64,000 bases of DNA from contig NZ_JADZAT010000032.1 of NCBI RefSeq assembly GCF_020852455.1, positions 267,540 to 331,539 of the forward strand. The letters run 5' to 3'. Made by a program: the position numbers and the translations under genes. This stretch comes from Novosphingobium sp. (GTDB taxonomy: Bacteria > Pseudomonadota > Alphaproteobacteria > Sphingomonadales > Sphingomonadaceae). The notes under the pieces are model-generated. The model had not been told where the DNA came from. It ran no database searches and saw only the letters and a program-made list of their open reading frames with translations. This document shows positions 1 to 8,047 of this stretch, in pieces (positions within the stretch are counted from its first letter, which is position 1; each line of letters begins with the position of its first letter).

Positions 1-233
1 ACCGGATCAGCCACCATGAGTAGCGCTTTGCCAACCACAATGGTAAACCACTCGGCACATTTGGGGTGATAGTGGTTGCCGCGCGCCTGCCCCGGCACGG
101 CCATGGTCAGGTAAACCTCACCGACATGGCCCGGCAGCCCGGCCTCACCGCCATCGAGCACTTTCAGAAACCAGCCGCGCTCATCGGCGATCAGCCGGCG
201 CGGCAGGAACTGCACTTGATCGATCAGGTTCAT
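1..233 (-). CDS. Cupin-fold sugar 3,5-epimerase/isomerase-like protein (C-terminus outside window)
   Basis: Only the first 77 codons lie inside the window. The protein starts MNLIDQVQFLPRRLIADERG and contains a histidine-bearing beta-barrel stretch (RGNHYHPKCAEWF at about residues 51-63), as in RmlC-like and FdtA/WxcM-like cupins that modify nucleotide-activated 4-keto-6-deoxy sugars. The ATG overlaps the stop of the upstream dehydrogenase by 4 bp (ATGA), so the two are translationally coupled and this is the last visible gene of the CDP-sugar operon. The sugar nucleotide it acts on is inferred from context only. It could equally be an epimerase or an isomerase; the missing C-terminus prevents a choice. 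Confidence 0.75.
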   Translation of the reverse strand, partial: MNLIDQVQFLPRRLIADERGWFLKVLDGGEAGLPGHVGEVYLTMAVPGQARGNHYHPKCAEWFTIVVGKALLMVADP

Positions 234-1192
234 GCGGCAAGCTCCGCCGTGACAAGATCGGCCACCCCTTGCGCCAGCGAAACCCGTGCCCGGCGCAGGC
301 CCTTCGCCTGCCAGCGCGACAGGTCGGGCAGGCTGACCATCGGTTCATTGGCACGATAGGGCAAGGCACCGATCCGGCATTGCGCCGCGAGCCCGTGGCG
401 GCCCAGCTCGGCGGTCAGCGCCTCGATGAACTGGTGCAGCGCGATCGGCTGCCCCGAACCGAGATTGCAGAGTTCCAGGCCCGGCGCATCGCCGCGTTCG
501 GCCAGCGCCGCCCACAGCATCGCCGCGCAATCATCGACATGCAGGAAGTCGCGCTGCTGTTCGCAGGCGGTCAGATCGACCGGTTCGCCCGCGCGGGCTT
601 TGGCGATCAGGAACGGCCCCAGCCGCCGCGCCGCCTCGCCCGCGCCATAGATATGGAAGGGACGCAGCAGCACCAGCGGCAGCCGATCGGCAAAGGCCCC
701 GGCCACGCAGGCCGCCGCCGCCTTGGCCGCGCCATAGTGGCTGCCGGCCGGCACGATCGGCCAGTCTTCGCCCACCGGGTGATCGCTGGCGGCATATTCG
801 AAACCCGAACCGACCAGCACCACGCGCGGCGGCACCGCCAGCGCGGTGCAGGCATCCAGCAGGGCCTCGGTCCCGCCCACCGCCACGGCCAGCATATCGG
901 GCAGGCTGGCCGAACCATAGGCCACACCCGGCGCGGCACAGTGGATCACCGCCTGCGGGTTTGCTGCGGCCACGGCCCGCGCCACCGCCGCGCGATCGGC
1001 CAGATCGGCCTGGTGATGCTGAGCACCGGGTGCCGCGGGACTACGACCCAGAACGTGCAGAACGGTCCCGGCGGCCAATGCCTGGCGCGCGACCTGCCTG
1101 CCCAGAAAGCCGCTGGCCCCGGTCAGCAGGACCCGCTGCCCGGCAAAGGGCACGGCGGCTTCGGCATCAAGCAAGGCAGAACGGGCGTTCAC
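230..1192 (-). CDS. NAD(P)-dependent sugar epimerase/reductase (extended SDR family)
   Basis: A 320-residue extended short-chain dehydrogenase. A Rossmann nucleotide-binding motif TGASGFLG sits at residues 24-31 and the catalytic Tyr-x3-Lys is Y153-GAA-K157. It starts inside the last codons of rfbG (4-bp ATGA overlap) and overlaps the following cupin gene in the same way. Following CDP-glucose 4,6-dehydratase, such enzymes usually reduce or epimerise the 4-keto intermediate (RfbJ/RfbS-like CDP-abequose or paratose synthases, or tyvelose-type epimerases). The exact product cannot be told from sequence, so no gene symbol is given. Cytoplasmic; role in making a 6-deoxy or dideoxy sugar for a surface glycan. 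Confidence 0.85.
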   Translation of the reverse strand: MNARSALLDAEAAVPFAGQRVLLTGASGFLGRQVARQALAAGTVLHVLGRSPAAPGAQHHQADLADRAAVARAVAAANPQAVIHCAAPGVAYGSASLPDMLAVAVGGTEALLDACTALAVPPRVVLVGSGFEYAASDHPVGEDWPIVPAGSHYGAAKAAAACVAGAFADRLPLVLLRPFHIYGAGEAARRLGPFLIAKARAGEPVDLTACEQQRDFLHVDDCAAMLWAALAERGDAPGLELCNLGSGQPIALHQFIEALTAELGRHGLAAQCRIGALPYRANEPMVSLPDLSRWQAKGLRRARVSLAQGVADLVTAELAA

Positions 1193-2292
1193 GCCGCAAA
1201 CGGCAGGCGCAGCGCGGCGGCCTGCGCGCAGTAATGATCGAGATCGGCCAGACAGGCCGCCCGCGCCGCAGCCGGATCATCGCTCACCGCGCGGTACCAC
1301 CCGGCGGTGCGGGCAACGGTTTCGGCAAAGGACCAGACCGGCTGCCAGCCAAGCTGACCCACCGCCTTGTCGATCGCCAGACGCAGCAGACCGGCTTCGT
1401 GCGGGGCATCGGCGCGGGTCGCATCGGTCCAGCCGGGGCGGCCGAACTGGCCCAGCAATTCGTCGGCCAGGTCGCCCACGCAGCGCACGTCGGTGGGGGC
1501 CGGGCCGAAATTCCAGCCCTGGGCAAAGCGCTCGCCGCCTGCCGCAGCCAGCCTTGCACCCAGCCAAAGGTACCCGGCCAGCGGCTCCAGCACATGTTGC
1601 CAGGGCCGCAGCGATCCCGGGTTACGCAGACTGGGCGGGCCGTTGCCGGCCAGCGCGCGAACCAGATCGGGGACCAGCCGGTTGGCCGACCAGTCACCCC
1701 CGCCGATCACGTTGCCGGCGCGGGCGGTGGCGATCCGTACCCCGTGTTCGGCCACTTTGGCCGGAGTAAAGAAGCTGTCGCGCCAGCTGGCCACGGCCAC
1801 TTCCATCGCCGCCTTGCTGGCGCTGTAGGGATCGTGCCCGCCCAGCGGATCATCCTCGCGATAGGCGTGTTCCCATTCGCGGTTGAGATAGACCTTGTCG
1901 GTGGTGACCATGACCACCACGGCGCGCGTGCCGCAGGCGCGGATCGCTTCCATCAGTTCAATCGAACCGGTGACATTGGTGGCAAAGGTTCCGGCGGGAT
2001 CGGCATAGCTGTCGATCACCAGGGGCTGCGCGGCAAGGTGAAAGATGAACTGCGGGTCCGCCGCCCTGAGCGCTTCGCGCAGTGCCGCGCCATCGCGGAC
2101 ATCGCCGATCGTATGGTTCAGCGCGCTGGCCACCCCGGCCTGGTCGAACAGGCTGGGCGTGGTTGGCGGAGCCAGTGAATAGCCGTGGACCTGCGCGCCC
2201 AGCTGCTCAAGCCACAGCCCCAGCCACGATCCCTTGAACCCGGTATGCCCGGTCACGAAGACGCGTTTGCCGCGATAGACTTCAGCGAACAT
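1189..2292 (-). CDS. rfbG: CDP-glucose 4,6-dehydratase
   Basis: 367 residues, normal for RfbG. It converts CDP-glucose to CDP-4-keto-6-deoxyglucose using bound NAD. Seen: Rossmann motif GHTGFKGSW at residues 15-23, the TTDKVY strand (130-135) containing the catalytic acid region of 4,6-dehydratases, and the Tyr-Lys pair in YSASK (156-160). The FKGSW variant after the glycine-rich loop is typical of the CDP-glucose rather than the dTDP-glucose enzyme. It lies 9 bp downstream of the cytidylyltransferase gene that supplies its substrate, and overlaps the next gene by 4 bp. Confidence 0.95.
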   Translation of the reverse strand: MFAEVYRGKRVFVTGHTGFKGSWLGLWLEQLGAQVHGYSLAPPTTPSLFDQAGVASALNHTIGDVRDGAALREALRAADPQFIFHLAAQPLVIDSYADPAGTFATNVTGSIELMEAIRACGTRAVVVMVTTDKVYLNREWEHAYREDDPLGGHDPYSASKAAMEVAVASWRDSFFTPAKVAEHGVRIATARAGNVIGGGDWSANRLVPDLVRALAGNGPPSLRNPGSLRPWQHVLEPLAGYLWLGARLAAAGGERFAQGWNFGPAPTDVRCVGDLADELLGQFGRPGWTDATRADAPHEAGLLRLAIDKAVGQLGWQPVWSFAETVARTAGWYRAVSDDPAAARAACLADLDHYCAQAAALRLPFAA

Positions 2293-2301
2293 TGGCGGGC
2301 C

Positions 2302-3081
2302 CTAGCGCTGCCACGGCGCGGTTCCGCCGTCCCACAGATCGTTGAGCAGGCGCCATTCGCGATAGGTATCCATCGGCTGCCAGAAGCCGTGATGTTCATA
2401 GAGCATCAGCTGGCCATCGGCGGCAAGGCGTTGCAGCGGCTGCTGTTCAAGGATCAGCCCGGGATCATCATCGAGATAGTCGAACACCCGCCCTGAAAAG
2501 ACGAAATAGCCGCCGTTGATCAGCCCCTCGCCGGCCTGCGGCTTTTCGGAAAAGCTGGTGACCTGCCGGCCATCGACGGTCATCACCCCGAACCGTCCCG
2601 GCGGGTGGACGCCGGTGACAGTGGCCAGCTTGCCGTGGCTGCGGTGGAATTCGACCACCTTGGCGACATCGAGGTCGGCCACGCCATCGCCATAGGTCAG
2701 GCAGAACGTATCCTCGCCGGCCAGGTAATCGCGCACCCGCCACAGCCGCGCGCCGGTCTGGCTGGCCAGGCCGGTTTCGGCCAGCACGATCCGCCAGTCG
2801 GCCTCGGGGAACCGGGCGGTGCCGTAATCGACCTCGCCAGGGCGCCCCGGGCTGATCGTCAGGTCCGACAGCTGCGCGCGCAGGTTGAGGAAGTATTCCT
2901 TGATCGCCCAGCTCTTGTAACCAAGGCACAGCACGAAGTCGGCAATCCCGGCCGCGCCATAGGTGCGCATGATATGCCACAGGATCGGGCGATCGCCGAT
3001 CCGGATCATCGGTTTGGGGATGTCGTCGGCGACATCGCGGATGCGGGTGCCCTGCCCGCCGCAGAGGATCACGGCCTTCAT
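2302..3081 (-). CDS. rfbF: Glucose-1-phosphate cytidylyltransferase
   Basis: 259 residues. The N-terminus MKAVILCGGQGTRIRD is the nucleotide-binding signature of sugar-phosphate nucleotidylyltransferases, followed by the KPM lysine region (DIPKPMIRIG, about 20-29) and YGDGVADLD metal-binding region. Pairing with rfbG identifies it as the CTP-specific enzyme (glucose-1-phosphate + CTP to CDP-glucose). Its ATG overlaps the stop of the flippase gene by 4 bp. It makes the first committed intermediate of the CDP-6-deoxysugar pathway encoded here. Confidence 0.95.
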   Translation of the reverse strand: MKAVILCGGQGTRIRDVADDIPKPMIRIGDRPILWHIMRTYGAAGIADFVLCLGYKSWAIKEYFLNLRAQLSDLTISPGRPGEVDYGTARFPEADWRIVLAETGLASQTGARLWRVRDYLAGEDTFCLTYGDGVADLDVAKVVEFHRSHGKLATVTGVHPPGRFGVMTVDGRQVTSFSEKPQAGEGLINGGYFVFSGRVFDYLDDDPGLILEQQPLQRLAADGQLMLYEHHGFWQPMDTYREWRLLNDLWDGGTAPWQR

Positions 3082-4463
3082 GGGGTTCGATTCTTTAGGG
3101 AAGTTCGCCGCGCGCGCAACTCTGCAATCAGGCCGTGGGCGGCGGCGGCCAGTTCGCTGCGGTCAAGCATGCCCAGCTGGCGGGCCACCTGCCAGGTGCG
3201 CAGGATCATCATCAGCTCCATCGCCAGCAGTGCCCAGGCCATGCCCAGTGCGCCATGGCTGTGCGCCAGCACCGCGCCCAGCGCAACTGCGGCCACTGCA
3301 GCAGCCAGGAAATGGTAGGCGAACAGGCCGTGCCGGTTGATCGTCATGACCAGGTTCGACAGCGGCACCCAGGCCCCATTGGCCAGCATGGCCAGCGCCA
3401 TGGCAATCAGCAGCGACCATGAAGGCACCAGCAGCGATCCGGTCCACAAGGCGATGAACGGCCGGCCAAAGGCGATCAGTCCCACCGCCGCGGGTACCAC
3501 CAGCACGGCGGCCAGTGCCAGGTTGAGCACCACCAGCTGGCTGGCCCGCGCCCAATTGCTCTGGGCCACGTGAACCGTGTAACGCGGCATTGAGGCGACG
3601 TTGAAGCGGAACGCAAACTGCAGCGCAGTGCGGCTGAGCGTGCGGACCACCGAAAAGGCCGGCACTGCCGCAGGTCCCGCCATGGCGCCGATCGCCATGA
3701 CCGACCCCTGGATCGCCACGGCATAGGCCCCCGGCAAGACCAGCGCGGCCAGCGCCGGGCGCAGCAATGCGCGCAGCTCAGCAAGATCAAGCGACCAGCC
3801 GCCCTGGCTGAGCCACGGCGCGATTCGGTGCACTGCAAAGGTCATTACCAGCGTGCCTGCCAGCCGCGTGCCGAGATAGGCCGCAGCGACTTCGACCGGT
3901 CCGCCGCCCAGCATGGCCAGCCCCAGCGCCACCGCCGCCTCGCACAGGATCACCGTCTGGTAGATCATCCCGCTGGAGGCAAAGGCATCGGCGGCGCGGA
4001 AGGCGCCCAGGGTGACTCCGTTGACCAGCGCCAGGAAGCCATAGAGGCACAGCAGCAGCGCGGTCGGCTGGGCAACGGCCTGCGGCATGGCCCCCCCGAA
4101 ATCGAGCGCTTGCGGGTTGGTCACGAAGATGAACAGCGCGGCCAGGCCTAGCAGGATCAGCCCGGTCAGCGCGGTGATCACCCGCAGCGCCATGTGGATC
4201 CGCGCGGCGCGGTCCCGGTCGCCCTGGGCGACTGCGGCGGTCATCGCGTTCGAACCGGCGGTGGTCAGCCCCAGATCGGCCATGGCCAGCAGCGAGGGCA
4301 CGCTGAACAGCATGACCCAGGCGCCATACCCTGCCACGCCCCAGTTGTGGACCAGCACCGGGACCGAGACCAGCTGGACCAGCAACTGCACGCCCAGCCC
4401 ATAGAATCCCGCCATGGTGCCAAGCGCCAGGCGCGATCGGGCAAGGCTGAACAGCGAGGTCAT
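3078..4463 (-). CDS. Polysaccharide flippase (Wzx/MATE-like, MOP superfamily)
   Basis: 461 residues with about 12-14 strongly hydrophobic segments and short loops, the profile of O-antigen or polysaccharide flippases of the MVF/PST family. It is the first visible gene of the minus-strand CDP-sugar cluster and overlaps rfbF by 4 bp, which supports export of a lipid-linked glycan containing the CDP-derived sugar. No enzymatic motif is present. A teichoic-acid-like or generic lipopolysaccharide exporter is the alternative. Confidence 0.8.
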   Translation of the reverse strand: MTSLFSLARSRLALGTMAGFYGLGVQLLVQLVSVPVLVHNWGVAGYGAWVMLFSVPSLLAMADLGLTTAGSNAMTAAVAQGDRDRAARIHMALRVITALTGLILLGLAALFIFVTNPQALDFGGAMPQAVAQPTALLLCLYGFLALVNGVTLGAFRAADAFASSGMIYQTVILCEAAVALGLAMLGGGPVEVAAAYLGTRLAGTLVMTFAVHRIAPWLSQGGWSLDLAELRALLRPALAALVLPGAYAVAIQGSVMAIGAMAGPAAVPAFSVVRTLSRTALQFAFRFNVASMPRYTVHVAQSNWARASQLVVLNLALAAVLVVPAAVGLIAFGRPFIALWTGSLLVPSWSLLIAMALAMLANGAWVPLSNLVMTINRHGLFAYHFLAAAVAAVALGAVLAHSHGALGMAWALLAMELMMILRTWQVARQLGMLDRSELAAAAHGLIAELRARRTSLKNRTP

Positions 4464-4526
4464 CGCCGGGGTGGTTAGCGTCTGCTAGGAAATAGGCAAC
4501 ACCGGGCCGGCGTTGTCAGTCAGACG

Positions 4527-5396
4527 TCAGCGCGTCGGGACCGGCGCGTCGCCCGAATAGTCGTAGAACCCGCGACCGGCCTTGCGGCCCAGCCAGCCGG
4601 CTTCGACATATTTAACCAGCAGCGGGGCCGGGCGGTACTTGCTGTCACCGGTGGTGTTGTAAAGCACGCGGACGATATCGAGGCAGGTGTCGAGCCCGAC
4701 GAAATCGGCCAGCTCAAGCGGGCCCATCGGGTGGTTGAGCCCCAGCCGGCAGCCCTTGTCGATATCGGCGATGTTGGCAGTGCCCTGGCCCAGCACGAAG
4801 ACCGCCTCGTTGATCATCGGCAGCAGGATGCGGTTGACCACGAAGCCGGGTTCGTCCTCGGCCATGACCACCTGCTTGCCCAGGCTTTCGGCGAACATCC
4901 GGGTGCGCGCGGTGGTTTCCTTGGCGGTGGCCAGGCCGGGGATCACCTCGATCAGCCCCATCACCGGGACCGGGTTGAAAAAGTGCAGGCCGATGAAGCG
5001 CTTGGGATCGGGCGAGCTGGTCGCCATGCGGGTGATCGGGATCGAGCTGGTGTTGGAGGCCATGATTGCATCCTCGCGCAGCACCTTGCCGGCCGCCTCG
5101 AAGATCTTGCGCTTGATCTCCTCGCGCTCGGTCGCGGCCTCGATGATCAGGTCGGCTTCGGCCATCGGCGCATAGTCGGCCACCGGGGTGATCCGGGCGA
5201 GCGCGGCACTCGCTTCGTCGGGCGTGATCTTGTCGCGGCTGACCAGCCGGGCCAGCGCCTTGTCGATCCCGGCAACGGCCTTTTCGGCCAGCGCCAGTTC
5301 GACGTCCGAGAGCAGCACCTTGATGCCATGCTGGGCGACCGTCTGGGCGATCCCCGAACCCATCTGTCCCGCGCCGATAACCGCCACTGTCCGCAT
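4527..5396 (-). CDS. 3-hydroxybutyryl-CoA dehydrogenase
   Basis: 289 residues from the chosen ATG (MRTVAVIGAGQMG), which follows GAAGGGG at a good distance; an upstream in-frame start would add nine residues with no conserved character. NAD-binding motif GAGQMGSG at residues 8-15, catalytic His region in LHFFNPVPVM, SNTSS loop, and the C-terminal NHPMGPLELADFVGLD segment are all those of short-chain 3-hydroxyacyl-CoA dehydrogenases (Hbd/PaaH). It converts acetoacetyl-CoA to 3-hydroxybutyryl-CoA or acts in short-chain beta-oxidation. It is separated by 60 bp from the upstream adenosyltransferase and is probably in the same transcript. Confidence 0.93.
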   Translation of the reverse strand: MRTVAVIGAGQMGSGIAQTVAQHGIKVLLSDVELALAEKAVAGIDKALARLVSRDKITPDEASAALARITPVADYAPMAEADLIIEAATEREEIKRKIFEAAGKVLREDAIMASNTSSIPITRMATSSPDPKRFIGLHFFNPVPVMGLIEVIPGLATAKETTARTRMFAESLGKQVVMAEDEPGFVVNRILLPMINEAVFVLGQGTANIADIDKGCRLGLNHPMGPLELADFVGLDTCLDIVRVLYNTTGDSKYRPAPLLVKYVEAGWLGRKAGRGFYDYSGDAPVPTR

Positions 5397-5456
5397 TCTC
5401 AGGCCCCTTCGCATGTGCAGCAAAGGCGGCTGGTTAGCGGCGAATGCCCGCGATGG

Positions 5457-6026
5457 CTAGCGGTTTTGCCCCGGCACCCAGAGCACGTCAGCCGTGCCCT
5501 TGCCGTTGATCGCGCGGGCCAGCACGAACAGCAGGTCGGATAGCCGGTTAAGATAGGCCAGCGCCGCCGGATTGACCGGTTCGGCCCCGGCCAGCGCCAC
5601 CGCGCAGCGCTCGGCCCGGCGGACGCTTGCCCGCGCCACGTGGACCCGCGCTGCCGCCTCGCTCCCGCCGGGCAGGATGAAGCTGGTCAGCGGCGCCATG
5701 TCGGCGTTGAGACGATCGATCGCCTGCTCCAGCCAGTCGGTCTGGCCCGGCACCATCCGCAAAGTCATCTCTCCGGGGGCAAAGTCCTCGCCCGGGGTGG
5801 CAAGATCGGCGCCCAGGTCGAACAGGTCGTTCTGGATGCGCATCAGCAGGTCGGCGTGATCGCTCTGCGCCAGCTCGACAGAGCATAGCCCCAGCGCCGA
5901 ATTTGCTTCATCGACCGCGCCGATCGCTTCCATCCGCGCGGCATGCTTGGGCAGGCGCGAGCCATCGACCAGCCCGGTCGTCCCGTCATCGCCAGTGCGG
6001 GTGTAGATCTTGTTGAGTTTGACCAC
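5457..6026 (-). CDS. Cob(I)alamin adenosyltransferase, PduO type
   Basis: 189 residues. The N-terminus KIYTRTGDDGTTGLVDGSR is the ATP-binding P-loop-like signature of PduO-type ATP:corrinoid adenosyltransferases, and the C-terminal RRAERCAVAL helix completes the trimeric helical-bundle active site. It transfers the 5'-deoxyadenosyl group from ATP to cob(I)alamin, giving adenosylcobalamin. The preceding gene ends 1 bp before this ATG. A B12-binding-type radical SAM gene lies elsewhere in this window (30.4 kb), but no B12-dependent mutase is next to it. Confidence 0.93.
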   Translation of the reverse strand: MVKLNKIYTRTGDDGTTGLVDGSRLPKHAARMEAIGAVDEANSALGLCSVELAQSDHADLLMRIQNDLFDLGADLATPGEDFAPGEMTLRMVPGQTDWLEQAIDRLNADMAPLTSFILPGGSEAAARVHVARASVRRAERCAVALAGAEPVNPAALAYLNRLSDLLFVLARAINGKGTADVLWVPGQNR

Positions 6027-6027
6027 G

Positions 6028-6261
6028 TTACTGCTTGTTCGCGAACATCAGCAGCGCAACCACCAGGATCGCGGCGGCCTGGAACAGGATCCGGCGGAAC
6101 ATCAGGTGGTTCTGCCTGAGCTGCATCGCGCTGGGACCACTGCCTTCGGGCCGGTCCAGATCCTCGCGGGTCGATTGCAGGAAGGCGGCGATGCCGCGCA
6201 CCAGGGTGATGACGGTCATCACCATCAGCACCACCGCGATCGGGATCAGGATATAGCTCAT
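6028..6261 (-). CDS. Twin-transmembrane (HIG1-like) protein
   Basis: 77 residues with two hydrophobic helices (about 4-27 and 56-74) joined by a polar loop ending in MQLRQNHLMFRRILFQ, which resembles the basic loop and second helix of hypoxia-induced (HIG1) domain proteins. In alphaproteobacteria a small twin-TM protein next to the cobalamin adenosyltransferase is a common arrangement. The exact HIG1 QRRQ motif is only partly matched, so the domain call is tentative. ATG overlaps the gluQ stop by 4 bp. Confidence 0.7.
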   Translation of the reverse strand: MSYILIPIAVVLMVMTVITLVRGIAAFLQSTREDLDRPEGSGPSAMQLRQNHLMFRRILFQAAAILVVALLMFANKQ

Positions 6262-7106
6262 GGCGCCACTCCTACGCCGGTGGAAAGCGAAATGCCAGCG
6301 AGGAAGCGGTGCTCGCGCAGCGCCTGGGCCAGCGCCAGCCCGTCCTCACCGGCGCGGCGCAGGTCGGCCAGCGCTGATGATCCACGCCGCTTGGCGAGCT
6401 TGCGCCCGGCCTCGTCAAGCAGCAGGCCATGGTGGTGCCAGGTCGGCACCGGCAGGTCGAGCAGCGCCTGCAGCAGGCGGTGGACGTGGCTGGCGCGAAA
6501 CAGGTCCATCCCGCGCGTCACCAGCGACACCCCGTCATTGGCATCGTCAAGCGTTGCCGCCAGGTGATAGCTGGCCGGCGCTTCCTTGCGCAGCACTATG
6601 ACGTCGCCGAAGGCTTCGGGCCCGGCCAGCTGGCGCCCGGCCAGCTCGTCTTCCCACCACAGCGGCCCGGCCAGGTCGCTGGCCCGGGCCATGTCGATCC
6701 GCCAGGCCACCGGATCGCCTGGCAGGGCGGTTTTGCCCCGGCAGGTGCCGGGATAGATCGGCCCGTCAGGACCCATGTCCAGCGCGCGCGCCGCCACATC
6801 GGCGCGGCTGCAGGTGCAGGGATAGAGCAGCCCCATGGCCATCAGCCGTTCGGCCGCCACGGCATAGTCGGCAATCCGCTCGGTCTGGAACACCACCGGC
6901 CCGTCCCAGCCCAGTCCCAGCCATTCAAGGTCGGCGAGGATCTCGGGAACCAGCTCGCGCCGGCTGCGCGTGCCGTCGATGTCCTCGATCCGCACCAGAA
7001 ACTCACCCCCGCGCGCCCGCGCCAGATCATGCGCGATCACCGCGGCATAGGCATGGCCCAGGTGCAGTAGGCCGTTGGGGCTGGGGGCGAAGCGGGTTCG
7101 GAGCAT
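6258..7106 (-). CDS. gluQ: Glutamyl-Q tRNA(Asp) synthetase
   Basis: 282 residues, the length of a truncated glutamyl-tRNA synthetase lacking the anticodon-binding domain. Class I signatures: HLGH at 15-18 and the KMSKS counterpart KLAKRRG near residue 244. Zinc ligands are present in CTCSRADV and YPGTC. It attaches glutamate to the queuosine base at position 34 of tRNA(Asp). First gene of the minus-strand run gluQ, twin-TM, adenosyltransferase, dehydrogenase. Confidence 0.95.
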   Translation of the reverse strand: MLRTRFAPSPNGLLHLGHAYAAVIAHDLARARGGEFLVRIEDIDGTRSRRELVPEILADLEWLGLGWDGPVVFQTERIADYAVAAERLMAMGLLYPCTCSRADVAARALDMGPDGPIYPGTCRGKTALPGDPVAWRIDMARASDLAGPLWWEDELAGRQLAGPEAFGDVIVLRKEAPASYHLAATLDDANDGVSLVTRGMDLFRASHVHRLLQALLDLPVPTWHHHGLLLDEAGRKLAKRRGSSALADLRRAGEDGLALAQALREHRFLAGISLSTGVGVAP

Positions 7107-7435
7107 GGCGGCCTTCTTCTATCGCCAACTGTACGCCTGAGGCCAGCGCCGAATGGTTCACGCAGAGAAGCAGGAGAGGCGCAGAGGTGCAGTGCCGGCG
7201 GTGAAGCCGCCCGCAACCCTCAGGGGTGCGTTTGGACAGAAGGCCGATTGATGGAAAGCGCCGGCGGCGCAGCGCAATTTCTCTGCGCCTCCCTTTTCTT
7301 CTCTGCGGACTCTGCGTGAACCATTCCTCGCTGTGGATTGCACCCGAACCACAGGCTTGACGCGGCGACTCCCGCCATGCTCTCTAGCGCCATGCGCTGT
7401 CACAGAACCGCAATTGCGGCTTCCTACAGGGGGCC
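7107..7435. other. Gene-free interval between gluQ and the HNH gene
   Basis: 329 bp between divergent genes. It is dominated by an imperfect inverted repeat described separately (7151-7326). Before the HNH start there is a short palindromic CCGCAATTGCGG (7408-7419) and TTCCTACA, a motif that recurs near other gene starts here. An 81-codon reading frame runs through the repeat on the minus strand but has no convincing start or protein features. Confidence 0.6.
7151..7326. repeat. Imperfect inverted repeat, MITE/REP-like
   Basis: The outer arms GAATGGTTCACGCAGAG (7151-7167) and CTCTGCGTGAACCATTC (7310-7326) are perfect 17-bp inverted copies. The complementarity continues inward with AGGCGCAGAG (7177-7186) against CTCTGCGCCT (7281-7290) after a 9-nt indel. 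The centre contains further GCCGGCGG/CCGCCGGC-type complementarity. No transposase is encoded. The arms resemble the CTCTGCG(C/T)CTCTGCGTG intergenic repeats known from many bacterial genomes; that resemblance is from memory. Confidence 0.75.
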
Positions 7436-8044
7436 ATGCTCAAGTCGGAGCTGATCGAGCGCGCGGCCCGGTTCCGCAGCGCGGAGGAGGATCCCTCCCG
7501 GCATCTCAGCCAATGCCCCGCGCTGGTGCTCAACGCAGACTATACCCCGCTCAGCTATTATCCGCTCAGCCTGTGGCCGTGGCAAACCGCGATCAAGGCG
7601 GTGTTCCTCGAACGGGTCGATATCGTCGCCAGCTACACGCGCGAGGTGCATTCGCCCACCTGGTCGATGCCGATCCCCAGCGTGATCGCGCTGCGCCAAT
7701 ATGTGAAGCCCAGCGAATTTCCGGCCTTCACCCGCTTCAACCTGTTCCTGCGTGACCGGTTTGCCTGCCAGTATTGCGGCAGCCCGCATCAGCTGACCTT
7801 CGATCACGTGATCCCGCGCCGCCTCGGCGGACGCACCAGCTGGGAAAACGTCGCCACCGCCTGTGCGCCGTGCAACCTCAGGAAGGGCGGGCGGACCCCG
7901 GCGCAGGCGCGGATGCCGCTGCTGGTCCCGCCAATCCGCCCGACCAACTGGCAATTGCAGGAACGCGGGCGCGGCTTTCCGCCGGGTTACCTGCACGAGA
8001 CCTGGCGTGACTGGCTCTATTGGGATGTCGAGCTGGAGGCCTGA
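7436..8044 (+). CDS. HNH endonuclease
   Basis: 202 residues. The C-terminal half carries a zinc-braced HNH module: C111-x2-C114, D123-H124, N138 and C143-x2-C146, i.e. CQYCG, FDHVIPRRLGG, SWENV, CAPCN. Such HNH proteins are widespread in alphaproteobacteria as chromosomal housekeeping-like genes with unknown substrate. The ATG follows AGGGGG. The last codons hold GGAGG, which can serve as ribosome binding site for the MOSC frame that continues in the same reading frame after the TGA stop. Confidence 0.9.
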   Translation: MLKSELIERAARFRSAEEDPSRHLSQCPALVLNADYTPLSYYPLSLWPWQTAIKAVFLERVDIVASYTREVHSPTWSMPIPSVIALRQYVKPSEFPAFTRFNLFLRDRFACQYCGSPHQLTFDHVIPRRLGGRTSWENVATACAPCNLRKGGRTPAQARMPLLVPPIRPTNWQLQERGRGFPPGYLHETWRDWLYWDVELEA

Positions 8045-8047
8045 ACC

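Noticed and set aside
7158..7403. 81-codon minus-strand frame in the gluQ-HNH gap
   Set aside because: Runs through an inverted repeat, lacks a ribosome site and protein-like composition.
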